A stretch of 64,000 bases of DNA. Source: G963691835 sp963691835. GTDB taxonomy: Bacteria; Pseudomonadota; Alphaproteobacteria; Thalassobaculales; Thalassobaculaceae. This document shows positions 39,663 to 48,926 of this stretch, one piece after another (positions within the stretch are counted from its first letter, which is position 1; each line of letters opens with the position of its first letter). A program made the translations under genes and the position numbers. The notes under the pieces were generated by a model. The model did not search any database and was not told the DNA's origin. It saw only the letters and a list, made by a program, of their open reading frames with translations. Location of the stretch: NCBI GenBank assembly GCA_963691835.1, contig OY829383.1, positions 5,146,001-5,210,000 of the forward strand, given 5' to 3'.

Positions 39663-41408
39663 CTAGAACGCCTCTGCTCGTTCGTAAGCAGGGTTTAGGG
39701 CATCGCGAACTCTCTGGACAACGCGCGCCTGTTCCTCTGGGGTGAAGCTGTCTCTCCAAGCGTCGTTCCTGCCCTCATTGAAATGAAACAGCATGCGGCC
39801 TTCTTTATGGTCGCGACCCATGCGGTTGGAAAGCTGACCGAATATCTCCTGGGTTTCGGCGGTGTCGACGTGGATGCCGACAGACGACAGAAATCCCCCG
39901 AAAATGCTCTCGCGGCGGCGGCCTAAGTCTTCATAGTGAACGATTTGGACACGGGCCCGGCCCGCTGCCTTCTGATATGCAAGCCAACCGTTCAGCCATG
40001 CGATGTGAAGATCGAGATATTCCCAGAACACCGCTTCGGCCGCACCCTGCTCGCCTAACCTGTGTCGATTGACCTCTAGTCGGTGATGGGTTCTCGCGCC
40101 CACCTCCTTTTCTTTCTGCAGCATCATCCGGAGATGGGAATAGGCTGCGGCGACCGGATGCCGGCCGGTAACAAGAACCGGGACATTCGCGGTCTCAATC
40201 ATCGCGAGATTCCGCTCGCTCGCCGCGATGTGACCAGCCACGATCCCGTCCTTCTGCAAAGCATCAAAGAACGGGGCTTCAACCAACTCGACTTTCGGAT
40301 AAAGACCGATCGTTGTGTCGTAAGCGGTCATACCTGTGATCTCTGACATGAGGCGCAGGAGGAACTTCGACGCGCTCTTGGCCATCTGCGGCATTACAAA
40401 ACCGCCGGCGAGGATGTGTTTGCTTTTCCCGAAGGCGATGGCATTGACTTCCGGGCTCCGTCTGTAGCGATCGGCGCTGTCTCCTTTGGAAAATTTCTCG
40501 GCGATCAGGTCAACGTCCCCCGTGGAATCGAGAAATGCCAGGATCGCCTCACTGAAGAACCGCATCTCGTAGCGGTCAAAGAGTTCCGGTTCTGCGGCAG
40601 CCAAAGCATCGAAGGAGTAGTTGCTGGGCCGACCTTCGAAGACCTTGGCACTCTCCGCAAAGAAAGAGCAGATTTTTCTCAGTTGCGCACGGTCTTCATT
40701 GCCCGCCAGTCCCTCAATCATGTCTTCCAGAATCAGATGCGCCTCGGCCCTTTCCCCGAGGTAGTAAAGAGAGACGGCCCTAAAATAACGGGGATACGCC
40801 TCATCACCCCCAGATCTGTGCAGAACATCAAACACCTTGGCCCGGTCCTCGGTGTAGCGGCGCATCTGGAAGAACGCCTTGCTGCAGATCCGGTCAACCT
40901 GCCAGGTGGTGAAAGAGTTCCAATCATACTGGACCGGGTCCTCAATGATCTTCGTGAGGTCGCCCGCCGCCACCCTCCTCATCAGACTGACGAATGTGTA
41001 GGGCTGACCCTTGAGGACACTCATTCGCTCGATGCTGAGAGCGCGGTCCGGCACACCGGAGAAGTGCTTGCGGATGTAAGAGGCGACCGCCTCGTGCCCT
41101 GGCTCCAAAAGCAAGGCCCGCCACGGCATGCTGGGAGTCACCGGCCCCTTAACAGCTATCTTGTCCAGCACGTAGTCGAGGAAAGCCCTGGCGGTGCGAT
41201 CGGTCGTCAACCGCTCCAGACTGAGATCCAGCTTCACCTGACCGGCGATGCGTTCGATCTGTCTCTTCACACCCTCATCAAGGGTTTCATCATGGCCCGC
41301 GATGTCCAAAAGAGCCTGATGCTTCTTCTGGTCAACAAGCTCAGCGATTGCCGCCCGAAGGGCCGCCGGTACCGACACCGAGAGCGACGTTAGGAGACTC
41401 TCAGTCAT
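39663..41408 (-). CDS. Large sulfotransferase-like protein
   Basis: A 581-residue protein. The C-terminal ~280 residues have a sulfotransferase pattern: AGGFVMPQMAKSASKFLLRLM (phosphosulfate-loop-like, with Lys-Ser-Ala-Ser), VLVTGRHPVAAAYSHLRMML (3'-phosphate site), VQIVHYEDLGRRRE, and FNEGRNDAWRDSFTPEE near the end. The N-terminal ~300 residues are helical, TPR-like in parts, and unrecognised. The start at 41408 is taken from the first ATG; the frame extends to a TTG at 41468. Acceptor and pathway unknown. It stands alone between the lipoprotein and the soe genes. Confidence 0.6.
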   Translation of the reverse strand: MTESLLTSLSVSVPAALRAAIAELVDQKKHQALLDIAGHDETLDEGVKRQIERIAGQVKLDLSLERLTTDRTARAFLDYVLDKIAVKGPVTPSMPWRALLLEPGHEAVASYIRKHFSGVPDRALSIERMSVLKGQPYTFVSLMRRVAAGDLTKIIEDPVQYDWNSFTTWQVDRICSKAFFQMRRYTEDRAKVFDVLHRSGGDEAYPRYFRAVSLYYLGERAEAHLILEDMIEGLAGNEDRAQLRKICSFFAESAKVFEGRPSNYSFDALAAAEPELFDRYEMRFFSEAILAFLDSTGDVDLIAEKFSKGDSADRYRRSPEVNAIAFGKSKHILAGGFVMPQMAKSASKFLLRLMSEITGMTAYDTTIGLYPKVELVEAPFFDALQKDGIVAGHIAASERNLAMIETANVPVLVTGRHPVAAAYSHLRMMLQKEKEVGARTHHRLEVNRHRLGEQGAAEAVFWEYLDLHIAWLNGWLAYQKAAGRARVQIVHYEDLGRRRESIFGGFLSSVGIHVDTAETQEIFGQLSNRMGRDHKEGRMLFHFNEGRNDAWRDSFTPEEQARVVQRVRDALNPAYERAEAF

Positions 41409-41590
41409 GAAGGGTTCTGAGCGTGATGTAAGGTCCCTTTTTCTATAAAACGAAAAAGAGACTGTCAATCAAGCCAATGAGATCAACTAGTTAGAGGACA
41501 CACCTATGGTTAGTGGCCGAAACGAACAGATCGTCGGCGCCAATGCCGCATAACAATAGGATCAGGACGGACTAAGGGTCGCAGGCTGAT

Positions 41591-42541
41591 TCAGGCCTTC
41601 TCAGCCCCGAAGTAGGTGGTGACCACGTGGCTCGCCTCGGCAAAGAACAGCCAACGCTCAACAAAGACGCCCAGGCCCGCCGATGCCACCGCCAACACAG
41701 AGAGGATCGACCGGATGTTGTCTCCCCCCAGCATATCCGCGCCGAGCAGGCATACGATCGGCAGGACCAGCAGAAGAAGCATGGAAATCCGCCGAAGCTT
41801 TGTCGCGTGCTTGCGGGCAACCCGATAGCCCATCTCCCGCATGACATAGGTCTCGGATGTGCTTGGGCCTTCCAGCAGGCGCACGCGGCCCATATTGCCG
41901 AGACCGGTCGCGGTCCCAGATGTGGCCAGGGGCGATTGGTCGTCAATGGAGCGCCAATAGGCCCCTTTCACGATCATCGCCACGACAAGGACACCGACGC
42001 AGGCGAAAAGGAAGTCCCGGTCGTAGCTTCCGAAAAGCGAGGTCAGGCACACAAGCAGGACCGCGCCCGTTCCAAGGGCCAGCGTCAGATATCCAGGCAC
42101 CACCATCCCGTCCCGCCACTGCCTGATGGTCGGCAAGGAAGCGTAAATCATCGCGGTCGAGAAAACGGTGATGAGCGCGAACGCCGATGTCAGAAGGCCG
42201 ATCAGCGCCCAAGCACCACCTTCCGCCCCCAAAAAGCCCCAGCCGACGCCAAGCGCCAGCGCTGGCGGATAGGTCGCGATCGCCAACACCCCTTCCCGGG
42301 AAAGCCAAGAAGAGCGCCACTGGGACATGGCCCTCCAGGCCCGTTCCGGGTGCCCGAGGTGGAAGGTCGATGACAGCAGGCCCGCGGTCACCAAAGCCAG
42401 TGCCAAACCGACGCCAACGAGCCCGAGCATCTGGTTGTCTGGAAAACGGCCAAGGGCATAGAACAAGCCAAGCCACGCAAGCAGGCCGTAACCCGCACCA
42501 GAGGAGGTGGTGAAGAAAATGACGGACAGGGCTGGATGCAT
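41591..42541 (-). CDS. soeC: DmsC-family membrane anchor, SoeC-like
   Basis: A 316-residue inner-membrane protein with about eight transmembrane segments. HPALSVIFFTTSSGAGYGLL, STFHLGHPERAWRAMSQWRSSWLSRE and the C-terminal LRRISMLLLLVLP are the pattern I associate with the anchor of sulfite dehydrogenase SoeABC. It passes electrons to the quinone pool. It is the last gene of the operon, 14 bases after soeB. DMSO/TMAO reductase anchor is the alternative. Confidence 0.72.
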   Translation of the reverse strand: MHPALSVIFFTTSSGAGYGLLAWLGLFYALGRFPDNQMLGLVGVGLALALVTAGLLSSTFHLGHPERAWRAMSQWRSSWLSREGVLAIATYPPALALGVGWGFLGAEGGAWALIGLLTSAFALITVFSTAMIYASLPTIRQWRDGMVVPGYLTLALGTGAVLLVCLTSLFGSYDRDFLFACVGVLVVAMIVKGAYWRSIDDQSPLATSGTATGLGNMGRVRLLEGPSTSETYVMREMGYRVARKHATKLRRISMLLLLVLPIVCLLGADMLGGDNIRSILSVLAVASAGLGVFVERWLFFAEASHVVTTYFGAEKA

Positions 42542-42555
42542 GGTGACCTCCCCCC

Positions 42556-43368
42556 CTACCGTGACAACATCTGGTCGACCCAGGACAGCAGCCGGCCGCC
42601 GACACCGGCACCGGCGGGTCCTGCTGAGTCTGGATCGGCTGCCGCCTGCGCTTCCGCGGCGATGGCCGTAAGAGACATCGGTACGCCGCCACCGTCCTGA
42701 CGGGGACGAGGAGGCAGATACTTGTTCGTCGGCTTGTACCCCATCTCGGGCATCAGGTCGTATCCACCCCGGTCCGCCACCATTCGCGAAACATCCGAGT
42801 CGGGATCACCCAGGTCGCCGAAATGGCGGGCGTTGGCCGGGCATGTGGAGACACAGGCCGGCACCCGGTCCTCAGCCTCAAGGTTCTCGTTGTAGATCTT
42901 GTCGACGCACAACGTGCATTTCTTCATCACACCATCTGTGTGGTCGTACTCGCGCGCACCGTAGGGGCACGCCCAGGAGCACAGCTTGCAGCCGATGCAC
43001 GTGTCGGGATTCACAAGGACGATCCCGTCTTCCTCACGCTTATAGGAAGCACCGGTCGGGCATACCGTCACACACGCCGGCGTCTCGCAATGGAGGCAAG
43101 AACGGGGAAAATGGACCGTGCGGCTTGACGCGCCCTCCCCCGCCTCGAAGGTATGGACCCGGTTGAACCAGACGCCCCAGGCACCAGCATCCTCGCCATC
43201 GCGGCTCTCACCGCCGCTGTAGGCATTCCAATCGGTGAGCGGCGCTGAGTGGCCGCCCGTGTTCCATTCCTTGCAGTTGACCGCGCACGCGTGACAGCCG
43301 ACACAGATGTCGAGATCGATGACGAGGCCAAGGCTCTTGTTTGGCCGTCCATGAGGAAGCGAGGTCAT
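42556..43368 (-). CDS. soeB: Four-[4Fe-4S] electron-transfer subunit, SoeB-like
   Basis: A 270-residue iron-sulfur protein with four cysteine clusters: ICVGCHACAVNC, CLHCETPACVTVCPTG, CIGCKLCSWACPYGAR and KCTLC...ACVSTCP. It has no signal peptide. It relays electrons from the molybdenum subunit to the membrane anchor. Its start overlaps the stop of soeA (ATGA). Confidence 0.78.
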   Translation of the reverse strand: MTSLPHGRPNKSLGLVIDLDICVGCHACAVNCKEWNTGGHSAPLTDWNAYSGGESRDGEDAGAWGVWFNRVHTFEAGEGASSRTVHFPRSCLHCETPACVTVCPTGASYKREEDGIVLVNPDTCIGCKLCSWACPYGAREYDHTDGVMKKCTLCVDKIYNENLEAEDRVPACVSTCPANARHFGDLGDPDSDVSRMVADRGGYDLMPEMGYKPTNKYLPPRPRQDGGGVPMSLTAIAAEAQAAADPDSAGPAGAGVGGRLLSWVDQMLSR

Positions 43369-46256
43369 GAGCCGCCTCCCATCCGGCGCCAGCGTTCGCC
43401 GAAGCGCAAAATACTGCCCATGCTGCCCACAGTCGCCTTCGGCTCCAGCGGCTCGAATGAGGGTTCAGACTTGGCACCGGGCTTGTCGGCTTCTGCCTTT
43501 TCCAGCCGGATACGGAGGTCGTACCACGCGGCCTGACCGGTCACCGGATCGGAGTTGGCGTAGCGGTATCCGCCGTCCTTCGAGGGCAGAAGCTCAGAGA
43601 TAACGTGGTTGAGCAGGAAGCCGCGTGTCGCCTCGGGCGCATTCTTGTCGAGGCCCCAGGCACCGCGGCGTTTACCGATCGCGTTCCAGGTCCAGACCGT
43701 GTCCGGGTTCACCCCTTCCATCAGCTTCACCTGTCCCTTGACCCGGCCGTGATGCGAGATGACCCAGACCCAGTCGTCATCCGTGATGCCGAGGCTCTCC
43801 GCCGTCGTTCTGTTCACGAAAAGGCGGTTGTAGCCATGGATCTGACGGAGCCAAGCGTTCTGGGAGCCCCAGGAGTGGTACATCGCCGCCGGCCGTTGGG
43901 TGAGCGCGTGCATCGGGAAAACCGAGCCCTGCACCGCCGCCTCTTCAAAGGGTGCGTACCAGAACGGCAGCGGGTCGAAATAGGTCTCCACCCGTTTGCG
44001 CTCCCGCTCCGGCGGCTGGATATCGCCATGACCGCGCGCGGCGAGCCGGAACTTCTGCATCGGCTCGGAATAGACCTGGAGAACGATCTGGTCGGCGTGA
44101 CCGATCAGGCCGAGGGCGACCGCCTTCTCCAGGTAGTCCTTGTTCGAATGCTTGAAGTAGCGTTCGTTCGGCTCGAACTCGTGACGCCAGAAACACTCGT
44201 TCTCGATATAGCGGGAGAGCTGGTTGGGATTGGGTTCCCCTTTGCCTTCCTTGGTGCCGTCGACCCCCCGGTAGCCCGCAAGGGGGCCAACGCCTGGTGT
44301 GCGCTCGTGATTGACGAGGTAGTCCGCGTACCCCCCTGGATACTTGGGCCCACCGTCCGGTGCCGTCAGGCCGGGGAGGCCAACGCGATGGCCAAGGTCG
44401 ATTAGCATGTCCTGGAAGGGACGAACGTCTCGGTCCGGCGCGACCACCGGCTGCCGGATCGCATCTGCCGCCCCGTCGGCGTCACAAATCGGACGGTCGA
44501 GCAGAGAGATGCAGTCCCAACGCTCCAGATAGGTGGTGTCGGGAAGAACAAGATCCGCGTAGGGAACCATCTCCGAAAAGTAGGCGTCGGAGTAGAGGAT
44601 CTTCGGGATGACATACTCGCCGGACTCATCCGTCGCGGTCAGCATCTCCATTGTCCCCGCCGTGTTCATCGACGAGTTCCAGCTCATGTTCGCCATGTAC
44701 ATGAACAGCATCTCGATCGGATACGGGTCTTTCCGGTGGGCGTTCGAGATCACCATGTGCATCAGCCCGTGGGCCGAAAGCGGCGCCTCCCACGAGTAGG
44801 CCTTATCGATGCGGCGCGGGCTGCCGTCCGGATCAACCAGCAGGTCTTCGGGGCCTGTCGTGAAGCCAAGCGGCGGGCCGGGCATCGGGGTCTCTGGGGC
44901 GACCTGATCCGGTTTGCCTGCAGGCTTCAGCGGTGGCGGTGCCGGTTTCGGGAACGGCGGCTTGTAACGGAAGCCGCCGGGTACATCGACGGAGCCCAAC
45001 AAGATCTGCAGCAGGTGGATCGCGCGGCAGGTGTGGAAGCCGTTGGAGTGGGCCGAGATGCCCCGCATCGCATGCATCGATACTGGCCGTCCGATCATCT
45101 TGTCGTGGCGGCGGCCGGCCCAATCGGTCCAGGCCACATCCAGGACGATCTCTTCCTCGAACGCGGCATGCGCGAGTTCGGCGGCGACGCGCTTTATCGT
45201 GTCCGCCGGGATGCCGCACCGGTCCGCGACCGCCTCAGGGGCGTAGTTTGCCTCAAGATAGCGCTCGGCGAGCAGGGTGAATGCGGGCACAGCCGTCCTA
45301 CCGTCTGCAAGCGTGTGCCGCCCGGTCATCGCCGGTGTGATGTCCGCCTCCAGCGCCGAGACGAGCGCGCCGGACGTCTTGTCCCACGCCAGGGGCTTGC
45401 CGTCCGCGTCCCGCGCGAAAAGGCCGTCATCGGCAGCACCGGGATCCTGGATCACCAGCCACGGAGCGTTGGTATAGCGAATGAGATAGTCGAGATCGAC
45501 CTTGCCCGCTTTGAGAAGCTCATGGATCAGCGCCATGACAAGAAGACCGTCGGTCCCCGGCCGGATGCCGAGCCACTCATCCGCGATGGCGGAGTATCCG
45601 GTCTTCACCGGATTCACGGAAACAAACTTGGCACCCCGGCCCTTCAACTTTCCGAGGCCGGTCTTGATCGGATTGGAATCGTGATCCTCAGCGACGCCGA
45701 ACATCAGGAAGTAACGGGTGTGCTCCCAGTCGGCCTCTCCAAACTCCCAGAAAGAACCGCCGATCGTATATAAGCCCGCGGCCGCCATGTTGACGGAACA
45801 GAAGCCACCATGTGCTGCGTGATTAGGGGTCCCGAACTGACTGGCCCACCACCCGGTCAGCGACTGGCTCTGGTCCCGGCCGGTGAAGAACGCGAGTTTG
45901 CGCGGGTCGGTCGCCCGGATCTCCCTCAACCACCCGGCGGCGGTGGCCATCGCCTCGTCCCACTCGATCTCGACGAACTCGCCGCTGCCTCGGGGACCCA
46001 CGCGCTTCATCGGCTTCGTGAGCCGCGCGGGGGAGTAATGCTGCATGATCCCAGCGGACCCTTTGGCGCACAGCACGCCTTTGTTCACCGGGTGGTTCTT
46101 GTTGCCCTCAATGTAGCGGACCGTCCCGTCCTTCAGATGCACTTTGATGCCGCACCGGCAGGCGCACATGTAGCAGGTCGTGAACTTGGTCTCGTCGGAC
46201 ACCTTCGGCGAGGTGTCGACGGTCTCGGTCACGGTTTCGAATGGATTGAGGGACAT
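43365..46256 (-). CDS. soeA: Molybdopterin oxidoreductase catalytic subunit, SoeA-like
   Basis: A 963-residue enzyme of the DMSO reductase superfamily. An N-terminal [4Fe-4S] motif (CYMCACRCGIKVH...GVLCAKG) precedes molybdopterin domains (for example GRDQSQSLTGWW, HGGFCSVNMAAAG). There is no Tat signal, which fits the cytoplasm-facing sulfite dehydrogenase SoeA and argues against periplasmic DMSO or tetrathionate reductases. It would oxidise sulfite to sulfate. The start at 46256 has GGAGAAAG nine bases upstream; an open frame to 46337 is not family-like. Sulfite may come from sulfonate degradation, although no such genes are in the window. Confidence 0.78.
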   Translation of the reverse strand: MSLNPFETVTETVDTSPKVSDETKFTTCYMCACRCGIKVHLKDGTVRYIEGNKNHPVNKGVLCAKGSAGIMQHYSPARLTKPMKRVGPRGSGEFVEIEWDEAMATAAGWLREIRATDPRKLAFFTGRDQSQSLTGWWASQFGTPNHAAHGGFCSVNMAAAGLYTIGGSFWEFGEADWEHTRYFLMFGVAEDHDSNPIKTGLGKLKGRGAKFVSVNPVKTGYSAIADEWLGIRPGTDGLLVMALIHELLKAGKVDLDYLIRYTNAPWLVIQDPGAADDGLFARDADGKPLAWDKTSGALVSALEADITPAMTGRHTLADGRTAVPAFTLLAERYLEANYAPEAVADRCGIPADTIKRVAAELAHAAFEEEIVLDVAWTDWAGRRHDKMIGRPVSMHAMRGISAHSNGFHTCRAIHLLQILLGSVDVPGGFRYKPPFPKPAPPPLKPAGKPDQVAPETPMPGPPLGFTTGPEDLLVDPDGSPRRIDKAYSWEAPLSAHGLMHMVISNAHRKDPYPIEMLFMYMANMSWNSSMNTAGTMEMLTATDESGEYVIPKILYSDAYFSEMVPYADLVLPDTTYLERWDCISLLDRPICDADGAADAIRQPVVAPDRDVRPFQDMLIDLGHRVGLPGLTAPDGGPKYPGGYADYLVNHERTPGVGPLAGYRGVDGTKEGKGEPNPNQLSRYIENECFWRHEFEPNERYFKHSNKDYLEKAVALGLIGHADQIVLQVYSEPMQKFRLAARGHGDIQPPERERKRVETYFDPLPFWYAPFEEAAVQGSVFPMHALTQRPAAMYHSWGSQNAWLRQIHGYNRLFVNRTTAESLGITDDDWVWVISHHGRVKGQVKLMEGVNPDTVWTWNAIGKRRGAWGLDKNAPEATRGFLLNHVISELLPSKDGGYRYANSDPVTGQAAWYDLRIRLEKAEADKPGAKSEPSFEPLEPKATVGSMGSILRFGERWRRMGGGS

Positions 46257-46366
46257 ACGCTTTCTCCGTCGGGCCCGCGGAGAGTCGCGCGGCAGGGGGC
46301 GGCGGTCAAGCCGCCCATTCAAGCCATCCGCATACAAGTTGACGCAGTATCGAGGCGCGCGCTTCT

Positions 46367-48787
46367 TCAGGCCCGCATCCGGGCGCCCGCCGGGTCGTAA
46401 AGCGGTTGAGCCACGATCGTCGCGCTCACCATCTCTCCGTTGATTTCGACGACCACCTTCTCATAGCCCTCAGCGACGGCAACGGGGAGGTATCCCATCG
46501 CCATCGATTCGCCGACATGGTGGGCAAACCCGCCGGAGGTTACGTAGCCGATCGCCTCACCGTCTTTCAGGACCGCCTCATCATTGCTGACATCGATATC
46601 CGTCGTGTCGACAACCATCGCGACGAGCCTGTTGGCGGGACCGGCCTCTCGCTCGGCCAAGGCTTTGTCCTTGCCGATGAAGTCCTTGTCCCAGTTTATG
46701 AAGACGTCGAGGCCGCTCTCCGCCGCCGTAAAGTCCGGCGTGAAATCCAAAGTCCACGCACCCCAGCTCTTCTCGAGTCGGAGGCTCATCAATGCCCGGG
46801 CGCCATACCAGCGGAGCCCGAGATCGGCCCCCGCCTCCTCGACCCCTTCCGCCAGTCGGCGCTGATACTGCGGCGCCACGTAGATCTCGTACCCCAACTC
46901 GCCGGAGAACGAGATCCTCGCGATGGTCGCGGGTACATCTGCAATGAAAGTCTGGCGGATATCCCGGAACCGGAAGCCGTCTTTCGACACGTCATCGCGG
47001 GTGAGTCGCGCCAGGAGCTCGCGCGATTTCGGCCCTGAGATGGCAATGCCGTGGAGCGCGTCTGACAGGTTCACATAGCTCACACCTTCGTCGGGCAGAT
47101 TGGTTTCAAACCAACGCCGATGCGCCTCCTGCATCGCGCCGGAGCCGATGACGAGGAACTGTTCGTCGTTGAGGCACGCCACGGTCAGGTCTCCGTAGAG
47201 CTTGCCACGCGGCGTGAGCATCGGCGAGAGCGCGATCCGTCCCGGCTTCGGCAGACGGCCAGCCATGATCCGGTCAAGGAATGCCCGGGCGCCGGGCCCG
47301 CCAAACCCATGCTTGGCGAAGTTGGCAATCTCGATCGCGCCCACCGCCTCGCGTACCGCCTTCACTTCGCGGGCGACGTATTCATGAGCGCGGGAGCGCC
47401 GGAAGCTCGGATCCTCATGCGCGTCCTCCGGACCGTCGGCGAACCAGAGCGCGTGTTCAAGGCCGAACGCCTGATCCATGACCGCCCCTTTTGCCAACAG
47501 CTTGTCGTAGAGCGCGGTTGTCTTCTGACGCCGCCCTTTTGGCAGCGTCTCGTTCGGGAAGGTCATCACAAAGCGGCGCTCGTAGTTCTCCGACGCCTTG
47601 GCGGTTCCCCAGCCCGGCGTCGCGAAGTCGCCGAAGCGCGCGATGTCCATCGCCCAGACATCGATCGACGGCTCGCCCTCGATCATCCACTCCGCCATGC
47701 AGAGGCCGACGCCGCCGCCTTGGCAGAAGCCCGCCATAACGCCCACAGCGGCCCAGTAGTTCTTCAGCCCCGGTACAGGACCGATCATCGGATTGCCGTC
47801 AGGTCCGAAGGTGAAGGGCCCGTTGATGATATTCTTGATACCCGCCCGCTCCAGCGCGGGGACCCGCTCGAACCCGAGTGCGAGACGGTCTTCGATGTTC
47901 TCCAGCTTCGGCGCGAGGAGTTCGTGGCCGAAATCCATTGGCGTGCCGGCCACCTTCCAGGCGGTCGCCCTCGGCTCATACGTCCCGAGCAGCATGCCTT
48001 TCCGCTCTTGGCGGAAATACATGTTCCCTTCGTAATCGATGCCCGCGGGCAAGCGGTCGTCACCCCGCTCCACAATCTCCGGAATGTCCTCGGTGATCAG
48101 GTAGTGGTGCTCCATCGGCTGGACGGGAAGATGGATACCGGCGAGGTGACCGACCTCCCGCGCCCAAAGGCCGCCCGCGTTCACCACATGCTCGGCGATG
48201 ATGGTGCCCTTCTCCGTCACCACATCCCAGCCGCCATCGGGACGGGGATTGGTCTCAATGACCGGGGTGTGGGTGTGGAAGTTGGCCCCGTGCACCTTGG
48301 CGGCCTTGGCATAGGCGTAAGTGACCCCGGAGGGATCGATGTCGCCATCAAGCGGGTCCCACAGGGCCGCGATATAGCGGGACGGGTCGATCAGCGGGTG
48401 GCGCCTCGCGGCCTCCTCCACCGAGATGAATTCCTGATCCAAGCCCATATATCGGGCCTTTGACCGCTCGCGCTTCAGGTAGTCGTACCAATCCTGGTTC
48501 GAGGCGAGATAGAAGCCGCCGGTTGCGTGCATGCCGACGGAATGACCGGACGTCTCCTCAATCTCCTTGTAGAGGTTGATCGTGTACCCCTGAAGACGGG
48601 AGATGTTCGGGTCCGAGCTGATGGTATGGATCTGTCCCGCCGCATGCCAGGAAGACCCTGAGGTCAGCTCATTCCGCTCCAATAGGACCACGTCCTTCCA
48701 GCCGAACTTGGCCAGGTGAAACAGGATCGAGCAGCCGACGACACCGCCCCCGATGATCACGACCTTTGCGTGGCTTTCCAACATCAT
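46367..48787 (-). CDS. Dimethylglycine/sarcosine dehydrogenase-type flavoprotein
   Basis: An ~806-residue two-domain enzyme. Residues ~5-400 are a DAO-type FAD domain (VVIIGGGVVGCSILFHL, SGSSWHAAGQIHT with the His/Trp flavinylation-type region), and the C-terminal ~350 residues a GcvT-like folate-binding domain (LSPMLTPRGKLYGDL, EKSWGAWTLDFTPDFTAAESGL, TSGGFAHHVGESMAMGYL). The reaction is oxidative N-demethylation of dimethylglycine or sarcosine with transfer to tetrahydrofolate. The start is ambiguous: GTG 48796, ATG 48787 or ATG 48784, with GGAGGGG overlapping the first. It follows the MttB-family gene on the same strand. Confidence 0.85.
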   Translation of the reverse strand: MMLESHAKVVIIGGGVVGCSILFHLAKFGWKDVVLLERNELTSGSSWHAAGQIHTISSDPNISRLQGYTINLYKEIEETSGHSVGMHATGGFYLASNQDWYDYLKRERSKARYMGLDQEFISVEEAARRHPLIDPSRYIAALWDPLDGDIDPSGVTYAYAKAAKVHGANFHTHTPVIETNPRPDGGWDVVTEKGTIIAEHVVNAGGLWAREVGHLAGIHLPVQPMEHHYLITEDIPEIVERGDDRLPAGIDYEGNMYFRQERKGMLLGTYEPRATAWKVAGTPMDFGHELLAPKLENIEDRLALGFERVPALERAGIKNIINGPFTFGPDGNPMIGPVPGLKNYWAAVGVMAGFCQGGGVGLCMAEWMIEGEPSIDVWAMDIARFGDFATPGWGTAKASENYERRFVMTFPNETLPKGRRQKTTALYDKLLAKGAVMDQAFGLEHALWFADGPEDAHEDPSFRRSRAHEYVAREVKAVREAVGAIEIANFAKHGFGGPGARAFLDRIMAGRLPKPGRIALSPMLTPRGKLYGDLTVACLNDEQFLVIGSGAMQEAHRRWFETNLPDEGVSYVNLSDALHGIAISGPKSRELLARLTRDDVSKDGFRFRDIRQTFIADVPATIARISFSGELGYEIYVAPQYQRRLAEGVEEAGADLGLRWYGARALMSLRLEKSWGAWTLDFTPDFTAAESGLDVFINWDKDFIGKDKALAEREAGPANRLVAMVVDTTDIDVSNDEAVLKDGEAIGYVTSGGFAHHVGESMAMGYLPVAVAEGYEKVVVEINGEMVSATIVAQPLYDPAGARMRA

Positions 48788-48830
48788 CCCCTCCACAGCT
48801 CCGGCACCCCGCGCCAGGCCTTTCTGTCAC

Positions 48831-48926
48831 TCAGTACCAGGCATCCGGAAGCTCAGCCTTCCGGCGGGCCACGAAGTCTTTCAACGCCTCTTCGGTCGCC
48901 GGATCTATCGGTGGCTTTTCATAGGC
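48831..48926 (-). other. In-frame C-terminal remainder of the MttB-family protein after an ochre codon
   Basis: Immediately after the TAA at 48927-48929 the same frame stays open for 31 more codons to TGA at 48831-48833. These codons encode AYEKPPIDPA, then TEEALKDFVARRKAELPDAWY split here for length, which is the ordinary ending of MttB-family proteins. It is thus almost certainly the original C-terminus. Confidence 0.85.
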
